A DNA stretch of 23,124 bases from DATARH01 sp035604035 (GCA_035604035.1 DATNJF010000330.1:1-23124), one strand, 5' to 3'. Shown: positions 15,559 to 22,358, counted from the stretch's first letter. Numbers and translations: made by a program. The notes: generated from the sequence alone by a model not told the origin.

Positions 15559-16045
15559 CTAATGCTGGTTCATCCTCTTGCGCCGCAGCTGAGCCAGCCA
15601 GCGGCATCATGCCGAGATAGCGAGCGATCGCGTCGAGCGCGGCTTTTTTGTCGTAGAGCTTGACGCGGTACGGCTTGCCCTCCGCCCCAGCGGACTGAAC
15701 GATCTCGGCGATCGCGGCGACATCCTCCGGATCGAGCTTGCCACCAGCCTTGATCGTCATCTTGCCTTCGTCCCATTCGACGATATGGCTAAGATTGGCA
15801 AAGGCGATGCGGCGATATTCCTCAAGCACCCGCTCCGGGGTGATGCCGAGCCGGGCGGCGCGCGCGGTAATCTCCTCGAGTGTTGCTTGCGCGGCTTTGC
15901 GCCGCCGGCTTTCCCGCCAGCGCGACCCAATCGACAATTGCGATACTCTGATGGGGTTTGCGGCGCGGGTTGGAGGCCATCGCCTCGCCCAATTTCGCCA
16001 GTGTTCTGGTTTCGTACCACAACAATCCGGATTTGTCAAGAACAA
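15458..16045 (-). CDS. Phage terminase small subunit
   Basis: The family pattern is in the middle and end of the 195-residue frame: LGITPERVLEEYRRIAFAN, LSHIVEWDEGKMTIKAG, AAIAEIVQSA, and YRVKLYDKKAALDAIARYLGM, typical of the alphaproteobacterial phage small terminase that recognises packaging DNA. The C-terminal tail (RRTLARKLARLAAED) overlaps the start of the large subunit. The first ~55 residues do not look like the usual N-terminal helix-turn-helix. Another frame (ATG at 15980, MASNPRRKPHQSIAIVDW) is more protein-like there, so the N-terminus may be frameshifted or replaced. The start given is the open-frame limit and is uncertain. Confidence 0.75.
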   Translation of the reverse strand: MFLTNPDCCGTKPEHWRNWARRWPPTRAANPIRVSQLSIGSRWRESRRRKAAQATLEEITARAARLGITPERVLEEYRRIAFANLSHIVEWDEGKMTIKAGGKLDPEDVAAIAEIVQSAGAEGKPYRVKLYDKKAALDAIARYLGMMPLAGSAAAQEDEPALDDGEDPRRTLARKLARLAAEDNAGRIPREPDAS

Positions 16046-16067
16046 AATGCGATCGACACAACTTTTG

Positions 16068-16604
16068 TTACCGGAAGTGCATTTCCAGAGCCCCGAGCGC
16101 CGCGATCAAGATGCCGGACGCCGCCTCCTGGCTGACCCGGCGCCCCGCCCAGCCTTGCTCCTGCGCCCATTCCTTCAGCGAGCGCTCCCAGCCGACGACA
16201 TGCCATAGGCACGAGCCGGCCGGCGAGGCGATGCCGCCGACCGCGTGGACCGCGCGCCAGACCGCGGTGCGCGCCGCCTCGGCGCGCAATCCCGGCGCAT
16301 GATCGCCGCGCCGCGACGGCTTGTCGCCAAGGCTCAGCCGCGACAGATCAAGCGCGCGCAAGGGGTCGAGTTGGGCGAGCGCGAAACGATGCCGAAAGTC
16401 CTCTCCCGCCTGCCGCATCCCCGCGGTGATCGAGCCACGGCGTTCCATGATCGTCAGCGTATCGACCGCGCGGTACGGCCGCGACGGGCGGCCGGCACTG
16501 TCGGCGATCGTGGCAGGAACCAGCTCGACCGGCCCGTGGCGAAGCCTTTCCGGCGTTACTGCCGGCTGGTTCGGCGCGCTGTGCGTTTGGCGTTTGCGGC
16601 TCAT
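16068..16604 (-). CDS. Prophage early protein, DUF6456-like
   Basis: The product is 178 residues without signal peptide. A disordered, polar N-terminus is followed by a helical region (ITAGMRQAGEDFRHRFALAQLDPLRALDL) and the most conserved part: RTAVWRAVHAVGGIASPAGSCLWHVVGWERSLKEWA, then GWAGRRVSQEAASGILIAALGAL. The G..ERSLKE...GW..R....ILI.AL pattern matches my memory of DUF6456, a domain common in alphaproteobacteria, some members of which lie in prophages next to terminase genes. Its function is not known to me. It starts inside the stop of the preceding zinc-ribbon gene (ATGA). Confidence 0.75.
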   Translation of the reverse strand: MSRKRQTHSAPNQPAVTPERLRHGPVELVPATIADSAGRPSRPYRAVDTLTIMERRGSITAGMRQAGEDFRHRFALAQLDPLRALDLSRLSLGDKPSRRGDHAPGLRAEAARTAVWRAVHAVGGIASPAGSCLWHVVGWERSLKEWAQEQGWAGRRVSQEAASGILIAALGALEMHFR

Positions 16605-16936
16605 CGATCATCTCCGTGAACAATACGTGAACGATGTGGGCGTGAAAAACGCCGCACGATGTTCTCCAGTCGTCTCAAAAAGGGATCGGGAGGAACCCGC
16701 TCAGGCCGCCCCTGCCGGCCGCCGACCGCTGCAGCCAGGGCCTCCGCCTCACCCAGTCGCCTGCGCTCGCGCGCGCTCCCACCCGGCAGGCGGCAGAGCG
16801 CATGGTGTGTCCGACAGTACGGCGAACCCGCCCGCGGCGCGGCGCCGCAGGTCTCCCCATGGTCCAAGATGAAGGCACAGCCCTCCGCATTCGTGTCGAG
16901 TTTTCCGTCAAAAGCTTGCGACGCCCCGCCATCCAC
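16601..16936 (-). CDS. Zinc-ribbon early protein of the prophage, resembles the GcrA C-terminal motif
   Basis: The product is 111 residues from GTG 16936. A four-ligand cluster (CAFILDHGETCG, then GSPYCRTHHALC) is followed by a basic helical region (GGSARERRRLGEAEALAAAVGG) and FLRRLENIVRRFSRP. The spacing and the 'CG..P..GSPYC..HH.L' wording resemble the C-terminal end of GcrA-type regulators, but no GcrA N-terminal helix-turn-helix is present; that link is inferred. The open frame reaches 16978, but AAGGGGAG lies 7 bases before GTG 16936 and the predicted promoter overlaps the upstream codons, so I prefer the shorter start. It is the first gene of the minus-strand prophage arm. Confidence 0.7.
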   Translation of the reverse strand: MDGGASQAFDGKLDTNAEGCAFILDHGETCGAAPRAGSPYCRTHHALCRLPGGSARERRRLGEAEALAAAVGGRQGRPERVPPDPFLRRLENIVRRFSRPHRSRIVHGDDR

Positions 16937-16943
16937 GATGTTG

Positions 16944-16951
16944 CTCCCCTT
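16944..16951 (-). promoter_or_regulatory. Ribosome binding site that decides the start of the zinc-ribbon gene
   Basis: AAGGGGAG on the minus strand, 7 bases before GTG 16936. The alternative ATG at 16978 overlaps the predicted -10 hexamer and would lie upstream of the expected transcript start. Confidence 0.6.
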
Positions 16952-16956
16952 AGGTC

Positions 16957-16985
16957 TTGCAATTATCGCATGGCGCATATATTAT
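16957..16985 (+). promoter_or_regulatory. Predicted promoter of the prophage repressor
   Basis: TTGCAA (16957-16962), a 17-base spacer, and TATTAT (16980-16985), which matches the -10 consensus at five of six positions. It ends about 30 bases before the repressor start. Its -10 overlaps the -10 of the divergent promoter. A CGCAT element occurs twice, 7 bases apart, in the spacer (16967-16978) and could be part of an operator. Confidence 0.5.
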
Positions 16986-17003
16986 CATCATACTCAATGT
17001 CAA
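16976..17003 (-). promoter_or_regulatory. Predicted promoter of the prophage early arm
   Basis: On the minus strand a perfect TTGACA (17003-16998) is followed after 16 bases by TATATG (16981-16976). The -10 shares bases with the divergent repressor promoter, so a repressor bound here could control both directions. Confidence 0.55.
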
Positions 17004-17017
17004 TACGGTAACGTGTG

Positions 17018-17680
17018 ATGAACACAATGTGGTTTCAAGAAACACTCGACAAGGCCGGGGCGAGCCAGGCCGACCTCGCCCGCCATCTCGGCCTCGCGCC
17101 CTCGGCGGTGTCGCGCATGCTCAAGGGCGATCGCCAGATGAAGCTGCTGGAGGCGGTGCAGACCGCTGCCTTCCTCGGCGTGTCGCAGGAGGAGGTGCTG
17201 CGCCATGCCGGCGACGAGTCGGCGAGACCGCCATCGACCGAGCCAGGGCGGCGCGGCCGTCCACCGCGGGCGGCATCAGCCTTTCCCGCGATCCGGCAGG
17301 ATGCGCTGCCGATCCGCAGCGCGGCGCGCGGCGGCAACGACCAGGAGATGTTCCTCGGCGATGGGCCGATCGGCTACACGCCGCGCCCGTCAAACCTGTC
17401 CGGGGTGCGCGACGCCTACGCGATCTACATGATCGGGGACAGCATGGAGCCGCGCTACATCCAAGGGTGGCTGCTGCACGTGAACCCGTTCAAGCCGCCG
17501 ACGCGGGGCCGCGACGTGGTCGTCTACAAGAAGAACCAGGCGGTGCTGATCAAGCAGTTCGTCGGCTGGAACGACGATACCTTGGTGCTGCGCCAGCTCA
17601 ACCCTGACGAGACGCTGCGCATCCCGCGCGACGAGATCGCCGAATGCCATCTCATCGTCGGCGTCGACCAGGAGGGGTAA
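17018..17680 (+). CDS. Prophage repressor, XRE helix-turn-helix with S24 (LexA/CI-type) domain
   Basis: The product is about 220 residues. An N-terminal helix-turn-helix (ASQADLARHLGLAPSAVSRM) is followed by a basic, Pro-rich linker (RPPSTEPGRRGRPPRA) and a C-terminal S24 domain with IGDSMEPRY and VLIKQFVGW. Counting from the GTG at 17015, the nucleophile is Ser143 and the general base Lys180, the same 37-residue spacing as LexA. No Ala-Gly or Cys-Gly cleavage pair lies at the expected ~35-38 residues before Ser143, so RecA-stimulated self-cleavage is doubtful. Starts GTG 17015, ATG 17018 and ATG 17027 are all possible; there is no strong ribosome site and the leader is short. It diverges from the packaging/lysis arm and is the likely lysogeny regulator. 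Confidence 0.88.
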   Translation: MNTMWFQETLDKAGASQADLARHLGLAPSAVSRMLKGDRQMKLLEAVQTAAFLGVSQEEVLRHAGDESARPPSTEPGRRGRPPRAASAFPAIRQDALPIRSAARGGNDQEMFLGDGPIGYTPRPSNLSGVRDAYAIYMIGDSMEPRYIQGWLLHVNPFKPPTRGRDVVVYKKNQAVLIKQFVGWNDDTLVLRQLNPDETLRIPRDEIAECHLIVGVDQEG

Positions 17681-17734
17681 TCCCCTATGTGTGGGCGCTC
17701 GCTTTAACTCACTTCGAAAGCACCGCGCTGTGGG

Positions 17735-17740
17735 TTGACA
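17735..17740 (+). promoter_or_regulatory. Candidate -35 element of the antitoxin-toxin promoter
   Basis: A perfect TTGACA lies 52 bases before the antitoxin ATG. The matching -10 is poor (CAGATT at 17 bases), and it falls on the first of two 12-base repeats, as for an autoregulated antitoxin promoter. Confidence 0.4.
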
Positions 17741-17752
17741 GGTGACAATCTA

Positions 17753-17776
17753 ACAGCCAGATTTACAGCTAGATTT
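17753..17776 (+). repeat. Two adjacent 12-base direct repeats, candidate antitoxin operator
   Basis: ACAGCCAGATTT is followed at once by ACAGCTAGATTT, 11 of 12 bases identical, then a further ACA. They lie directly in front of the antitoxin ribosome site and over the expected -10. Antitoxins of this class commonly bind short repeats at their own promoter. Confidence 0.55.
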
Positions 17777-17791
17777 ACAAGAGGATTGGAG

Positions 17792-18034
17792 ATGCAAGAA
17801 GTTGGCGCCTTCGAGGCGAAGAACCGGCTGAGCGAATTGCTGCGACGGGCCGAGGGCGGTGAAGAGATCGCGATCACCAACCGAGGCCGGATCGTCGCGC
17901 GGCTGGTACCGCCGCTGGCCGCCTTCGACACGGAGGCGGCGCGCGCCGCGGCCGCGCGCATTCGGGCGCGGCGCAAGGGCGTGACGCTCGGCGGCTTGAA
18001 AATTAAGAAACTCATCGCCGAAGGCCGGCGTTGA
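17792..18034 (+). CDS. Type II antitoxin, Phd/YefM family
   Basis: This 80-residue protein has the Phd-type N-terminal DNA-binding and dimerisation fold: VGAFEAKNRLSELLRRAEGGEEIAITNRGRIVARLVP. Its C-terminal part (ARRKGVTLGGLKIKKLIAEGRR) is the flexible, basic segment that would wrap and block the toxin. The open frame starts earlier (17735), but ATG 17792 is behind GAGG at good spacing and gives the family N-terminus. Its stop overlaps the toxin start (TTGA), so the two are translated together. The antitoxin would neutralise the PIN nuclease and repress the operon. Confidence 0.88.
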   Translation: MQEVGAFEAKNRLSELLRRAEGGEEIAITNRGRIVARLVPPLAAFDTEAARAAAARIRARRKGVTLGGLKIKKLIAEGRR

Positions 18035-18447
18035 GCCTGGTTCTTGACGCCTCGACAACGCTCGGCTGGTATTTCGAGGACGAGCGCAACGCCGCCGGCG
18101 ATGACATTCTGGATCGGGTAACCGAATCCGGCGCCGTGGTCCCGATCTTATGGCGATACGAGGTCGCCAACGGCTTGCAAATGGCGGTCCGCCGCAAGCG
18201 GATCGACCAGCCCTATCGCGACGCCTCTCTCGCCGAGCTGCGCTTATTGCCGATTACCATCGATCGGGCCGGTGACGACGCGATCTGGTCGGCGATGCTC
18301 GGTCTCTCCGATCGCTTTGGCCTGACGATCTATGACGCGGCGTATCTCGAAGTCGCGCATCGCCGCGGATTGCCTCTGGCCACCGGCGATCTCGCTCTGC
18401 AGCGCGCGGCGCAAATGCTCGCCGTCGATCTTATCGCGTCGAGGTAG
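18031..18447 (+). CDS. Type II toxin, PIN-domain ribonuclease (VapC family)
   Basis: The product is 138 residues. The PIN acidic residues are all visible: Asp in LVLDAS near the N-terminus, Glu in WRYEVANGL, Asp in TIYDAAYLE and Asp in ATGDLALQRAA. These coordinate the metal that cuts RNA, often tRNA in this family. The start is the TTG at 18031, overlapping the antitoxin stop; no ATG gives the LDAS motif. Family and context agree, and the active site is complete. Confidence 0.9.
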   Translation: MSLVLDASTTLGWYFEDERNAAGDDILDRVTESGAVVPILWRYEVANGLQMAVRRKRIDQPYRDASLAELRLLPITIDRAGDDAIWSAMLGLSDRFGLTIYDAAYLEVAHRRGLPLATGDLALQRAAQMLAVDLIASR

Positions 18448-18527
18448 CCACCGGCCGGGTTTGCCCTCCCCGCAGCCGGGCGCTACCATCGCGGCAACGG
18501 CCATTCACTCTTGGGGAGCGGATCGCG

Positions 18528-19406
18528 ATGCGCACGACCTATGCCATCAACGACATGACCATCCATCGGATCGTCGAGCAGGAGCAGGGCTTCACCCCGA
18601 TGCTCGAATTCCTGCCGACGTTGTCGAAGGAAACGCTTGAGGAGAATTTGTCCTGGCTCGCGCCGGGCGGCTGCAGCCGCGAGACCGGCAATGTCGTGCT
18701 GTGCTTCCAGTCCTATGTCGTCAAGACGCCGCACCACAACATCCTGGTCGACGCCTGCATCGGCAACAACAAGACCTTCCCGTTGCGGCCGACTTGGAAC
18801 AACAAGAGCGACGGCAACTGGATGGCGGCGCTGAAGGCGGCCGGGCTCGGGGTCGAGGACATCGACTTCGTGATGTGCACGCATCTCCACGGCGACCATG
18901 TCGGCTGGAACACGCGGATGGAGAACGGCCGCTGGGTCCCGACCTTTCCCAAGGCCCGGTACCTGTTCTCGAAAAAAGAGTACGAGTTTTGGACCGGCGG
19001 CAATGTGCCGGCGGCGTTTGCGCTCGACGCGATCAATGAGAGCGTGCTGCCGATCGTCGAGGCCAACCGCGCCGAGCTGGTCACCAGCGACCATGCGCTC
19101 AACGACCACATCCGGCTGCTGCCGACGCCAGGCCACACGCCCGACCATTTCGCGGTGTGCGCGGGCAAGGGCGGCGACAAGGCGGTGTTCACCGGCGATT
19201 TGATCCATTCGCCGATCCAGGCGCGCTATCCCGAGCTGGTGATGCGGGTCGATACCGATCGCGACCAGGGGGTGCGGACGCGGCGGGCCTTCTTGGAGCG
19301 CTACTGCGATACCGACACGGTGTGCTGCACGATGCACTTCCCCTCGCCCTCGGTCGGCCACATCAAACGCTGGGGCGACGGGTTCAAGCTCGATTACCTG
19401 ACCTGA
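18528..19406 (+). CDS. MBL-fold metallo-hydrolase
   Basis: This 292-residue metallo-beta-lactamase-fold protein has a full metal site: THLHGDH at residues 118-124 (His119, His121, Asp123, His124), His203 in TPGHTPDH, Asp224 in FTGDLIHS and His270 or His278 near the C-terminus. There is no signal peptide, so it is cytosolic. The N-terminal part resembles quorum-quenching lactonase-like and related hydrolases, but substrate cannot be read from sequence. GGGGAG lies 9 bases before the ATG. It stands alone between the toxin gene and a 307-base region with no long gene. Confidence 0.9.
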   Translation: MRTTYAINDMTIHRIVEQEQGFTPMLEFLPTLSKETLEENLSWLAPGGCSRETGNVVLCFQSYVVKTPHHNILVDACIGNNKTFPLRPTWNNKSDGNWMAALKAAGLGVEDIDFVMCTHLHGDHVGWNTRMENGRWVPTFPKARYLFSKKEYEFWTGGNVPAAFALDAINESVLPIVEANRAELVTSDHALNDHIRLLPTPGHTPDHFAVCAGKGGDKAVFTGDLIHSPIQARYPELVMRVDTDRDQGVRTRRAFLERYCDTDTVCCTMHFPSPSVGHIKRWGDGFKLDYLT

Positions 19407-19474
19407 TTAGGCGGGGTTCGCGCTCATTGCCGGTTATGGTCGCGCGGCGGCCGGCGAAGCACGCAATCTAGGAC

Positions 19475-19579
19475 CTATCGACACCACTCGCCCGAGGCAA
19501 GCATGTGGAGCAAGCGAATGCTCTGCCCCACCCAGACGAAGAAAAGCGCGTTGAGGCCTAAAGCGTACCAAAGTGACAA
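19475..19579 (-). CDS. Hypothetical 34-residue single-span membrane micro-protein
   Basis: I do not recognise a named family. From TTG 19579 the frame encodes 34 residues: a hydrophobic, aromatic segment (SLWYALGLNALFFVWVGQS) that would span the membrane once, then a short amphipathic end (IRLLHMLASGEWCR). A strong ribosome site, GAGGAG, lies 7 bases before the TTG. The rest of the 19407-19713 gap has no other protein-like frame. The Trp/Tyr-flanked single helix and the ribosome site make chance less likely. It ends 68 bases beyond the MBL gene's stop, in convergent orientation. Confidence 0.5.
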   Translation of the reverse strand: MSLWYALGLNALFFVWVGQSIRLLHMLASGEWCR

Positions 19580-19626
19580 GCTCAGTCTCCTCGGTCTGGG
19601 TCTCAGTTGCGACTATCGGGGTGAAG

Positions 19627-19650
19627 CCGCGCGGAGGATCATTCGCGCGG
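19627..19650. other. GC-rich hairpin in the gap between MBL hydrolase and alcohol dehydrogenase
   Basis: CCGCGCG and CGCGCGG form a 7-bp stem around a 10-base loop, followed on the plus strand by GTTAAGATTTT. The T-tract is interrupted, so terminator function is uncertain. The rest of 19407-19713 holds only the micro-ORF at 19475-19579; I see nothing else there. Confidence 0.35.
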
Positions 19651-19713
19651 GTTAAGATTTTACCAATTCCAGCGGCGGGTCCGTTGAAGGAACCCCGCTC
19701 GGCAGCGCAAAGA

Positions 19714-20817
19714 TCAGTGCGGCAGGTTTAGCACCGGCTTGATCGTCGCGCCGCTGGTCGCATCGGCGGCGGCGCGGTTGATATCGGCAAGCTCATAGCG
19801 CGTCACCAGCCGGTCGAGCGGGAAGCTGCCTTCCATGAAGAGATCGACGAGGCGCGGGATGAACTCGCGCGGGCGGCTGTCGCCCTGAACCACGCCGCGG
19901 ATCACCCGCCCGCCCTGGATCACCGGCATCTCGAAGCTCGCTTCGGTGCCGGCGCGGGCGCTGCCGACCAGCACACAGGTGCCCATTCCGCGCAGCGCGT
20001 CGGCGGCGAGGCGGAACACCGAAGGCACCGCCGAGGTCTCCAGGCTGAAATGCACACCGTTGCCGGTGATCTTGCGGATTTCAGCTAGCGTCACGGCGCG
20101 ACGGCTTTCGAGCGCGTGCGTCGCGCCAAGCTCCTTCGCCAAGGCGAGCCGCGCCGGCAGCACATCGACCGCGACGATCGGGTCGCAGCCGGCGATCTTC
20201 GCCGCCATCAACCCGGCGAGCCCGACCCCGCCGACGCCGAACACGGCGAAGGATTGCCCGGACTTTGGCTGCATGACGTTGAGCACGGCGCCCGCCCCGG
20301 TCTGCAATCCGCACCCGAGTGGCCCAAGCAACTCGACCGGCGCGTCGGACCGCAATTTGACGACATCCTTCGCCGGCGCGACCGCGAAAGTGGCGAACGA
20401 GGATTGCTGGAAGAAGCACGAGTAAACCGGCGCGCCATCGCGGCTCGTTGGCACAAAGCCGTCGGCCCGCTTGCCGCTTTGCTTCAAGGCCCGGCCGTTG
20501 ACGCAATAAGCCGGGTGGTCGGCCCGGCACGGCTCGCACTCGCCGCAATAGGGAAACGAGATCACCACCTTGTCGCCGACGGCCAGGTCGGTCACTCCGG
20601 CGCCAAGCTCGGCGACGATCCCCGCGCCCTCATGCCCGCAGACGACCGGGTAGGGCAGGCTCGGGAAATACCCGTCGCGCGCATGCAGGTCGGTGTGGCA
20701 CATGCCGCTGGCGACGATCTGCACCAACACCTCGCCGGCGCGCGGCGGCGCCAGGTCGAGCGTCGCGATCTGGAACGGCTGGCCGCGTGCGGGTACGATT
20801 GCGGCGGCGACCTGCAT
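19714..20817 (-). CDS. Zinc-dependent alcohol dehydrogenase, aryl/benzyl-alcohol type
   Basis: This 367-residue medium-chain dehydrogenase oxidises an alcohol to an aldehyde with NAD(P). The catalytic zinc ligands are Cys40 (GMCHTD), His62 (GHEGAG) and Cys169 (GPLGCGLQTG). The structural zinc cysteines are 91, 94, 97 and 105 (CGECEPCRADHPAYC). The cofactor motif is GVGGVGL (194-200). Overall wording resembles benzyl- and aryl-alcohol dehydrogenases more than ethanol enzymes, but the substrate is not determined. GGGGAGGGG lies before the ATG. It is divergent from the SnoaL-like gene, with 64 bases between them, suggesting shared control. Confidence 0.92.
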   Translation of the reverse strand: MQVAAAIVPARGQPFQIATLDLAPPRAGEVLVQIVASGMCHTDLHARDGYFPSLPYPVVCGHEGAGIVAELGAGVTDLAVGDKVVISFPYCGECEPCRADHPAYCVNGRALKQSGKRADGFVPTSRDGAPVYSCFFQQSSFATFAVAPAKDVVKLRSDAPVELLGPLGCGLQTGAGAVLNVMQPKSGQSFAVFGVGGVGLAGLMAAKIAGCDPIVAVDVLPARLALAKELGATHALESRRAVTLAEIRKITGNGVHFSLETSAVPSVFRLAADALRGMGTCVLVGSARAGTEASFEMPVIQGGRVIRGVVQGDSRPREFIPRLVDLFMEGSFPLDRLVTRYELADINRAAADATSGATIKPVLNLPH

Positions 20818-20881
20818 TGCGACCCCTCCCCTAACGGCGAAGGCGCTATGCTATGCCCGAAGCCCGCGATGGATGCCAGCC

Positions 20882-21373
20882 ATGACCGCCGCCACTGAAT
20901 TCCAGACCATTCTCGGCAAGTTCACCGCCGCCGGAATCGCCAACGATGGCGGCCGTTTCGCGGCGCTGTTCACCGAAAGCGCCACCTACGACGACAATTT
21001 CTTTGGGCAGCATCGCGGCCGCGCGGCGATCGCCGCGATGCTGCAGCGCTTTCACGACACCGGCGAGAGTTACCGCTGGGAGTTTGACGAGCCGGTGTTC
21101 GATGGCGCGCTTGGCTATGCCTGGTTCCGCTTCAGCTTCGCGTCGAAAATGCCGGGCTGCGAAGGTAGGCCGGTGCTGATCAAGGGGATCAGCTGCTTCC
21201 GGGTGGAGAACGGGTTGATCGCCGAATACCGCGAGGTCTTCGACACCGGGATCGCCCTGGCGCAGCTCGGGTTTCCGGGCGAGCGGATCAAGCGCGTCCT
21301 CGACAAGGAAGCCGCGGCGCAGAACCAGGCCACAGCGGCCCGCGAGCACCTTACTCGTTTCGCATTGGATTGA
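20882..21373 (+). CDS. SnoaL/NTF2-like protein
   Basis: The product is about 163 residues. The cone-shaped SnoaL-like fold is suggested by the early helix with FTAAGIANDGGRFAALFTESATYDD, a central GRAAIAAMLQRFHD, then beta strands (YAWFRFSFASK, LIKGISCFRVENGLIAEYREVFDTG). Members are isomerases, dehydratases or binding proteins, so no reaction is assigned. An ATG at 20873 would add three residues, and the frame is open further upstream, but 20882 gives the plainest N-terminus. It diverges from the alcohol dehydrogenase. Confidence 0.8.
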   Translation: MTAATEFQTILGKFTAAGIANDGGRFAALFTESATYDDNFFGQHRGRAAIAAMLQRFHDTGESYRWEFDEPVFDGALGYAWFRFSFASKMPGCEGRPVLIKGISCFRVENGLIAEYREVFDTGIALAQLGFPGERIKRVLDKEAAAQNQATAAREHLTRFALD

Positions 21374-21454
21374 GACTAGAGCGAAATCCGATCAAATCGA
21401 GCCACAAGTGGGCCGAAGCTAGAAACTCGAGCCGGCCCCAGCCATATCTGCGCC

Positions 21455-22249
21455 ATGGCGGTTGAAATCTATCCAAACCAGCTTGAGCCGGAGGACCAGG
21501 ACGTTGCGATTTGGCGGTTCATGAACATGGAAAAATTCCAGGATCTAATAACAGCCGGAGAGCTATATTTCTGCCGAGCCGATCTATTCAAAAACGATGA
21601 ACGTGAAGGGCTGCCGCCCGAACGATATCTACCTGCGCTTTTAGGGCTGAATCCCTTTGTTTTGCGGGATCGGCAAACACTTAACCATCACCTAGGCTCC
21701 CTCGCTCAGTTCCGCGAGAGCTTCTACATTAGTTGTTGGCACCTCTTCCGCAGCGAAACAGATGCGATGTGGAAGGAATTCGGCGCTGACGGTGTAGCAA
21801 TTTGCACTCGGTATCGTTTGCTGAAGTCCGCTCTCGATGCGATGACCGACCGCGCGTTTATCGGCCTCATCCGGTACGGTGAGCAGCACCTCGGCGGCGT
21901 GAACCTTTTCTCATTTATCATGACCAAACGAGCGGACTATGAAGGCGAAAAGGAAGTCCGCGCAATGTTATGGATTATGAACCCTCACGCCGACCTCAAT
22001 CGACATTTCGACATCGCCAATCGCGCACACCCACTTCCGCTGGAGCCGCCGCCCGACAATATCCTGCCAGGCCACAGGCGAAAGGTAGATTTGCAAGCCC
22101 TCGTGACTGAGATCGTCGTGACGCCGTGGGCCTCGTCCGCACAAATTGACGAGATCAATGCCTTAGTAAACAGCAACGGCTTCACTACGGTGGTCAGACC
22201 GTCGGACCTCACTCGACATCGTGAGTTGCTCCCCTCAACCAAGCCGTGA
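21455..22249 (+). CDS. DUF2971-like protein
   Basis: This 264-residue protein fits the DUF2971 pattern: an N-terminal WRFMNMEKFQDLITAGELYFCRADLF, then SFYISCWHLFRSETDAMWKEFGADGVAICTRY, and a later RADYEGEKEVRAML. The 'S-C-W...E...MW..Y/F...G' block is the family signature. Function is unproven; such genes are often scattered near mobile or defence loci. Base use is visibly more A+T-rich than its neighbours, a sign of acquisition. It is followed by a clear terminator at 22318-22342 and seems to be a single-gene unit. Confidence 0.8.
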   Translation: MAVEIYPNQLEPEDQDVAIWRFMNMEKFQDLITAGELYFCRADLFKNDEREGLPPERYLPALLGLNPFVLRDRQTLNHHLGSLAQFRESFYISCWHLFRSETDAMWKEFGADGVAICTRYRLLKSALDAMTDRAFIGLIRYGEQHLGGVNLFSFIMTKRADYEGEKEVRAMLWIMNPHADLNRHFDIANRAHPLPLEPPPDNILPGHRRKVDLQALVTEIVVTPWASSAQIDEINALVNSNGFTTVVRPSDLTRHRELLPSTKP

Positions 22250-22317
22250 GGCGACCGTTGAGCCCAGCCGGCCGGCCGGGGCCCATGGCTCCGCTCGTGT
22301 CGCCGTTGAAAAATGGG

Positions 22318-22342
22318 CACCGGCCTTCGCCGGTGTGGTTTT
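22318..22342 (+). terminator. Rho-independent terminator after the DUF2971-like gene
   Basis: CACCGGC and GCCGGTG form a perfect 7-bp stem with a CTTC loop, followed by TGG and TTTT. An A-rich stretch precedes it, so it might also act on the opposite strand for the convergent flavin enzyme gene. Confidence 0.75.
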
Positions 22343-22358
22343 GCCAACTAAGGTCCAG

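Noticed and set aside
21374..21454. Stretch AGAGCGAAATCCGATCAAATCGAG after the SnoaL-like gene (first 20 bases resemble dispersed repeats of alphaproteobacteria)
   Set aside because: Only one half-copy is present in this window, so a repeat element cannot be shown without the rest of the genome.
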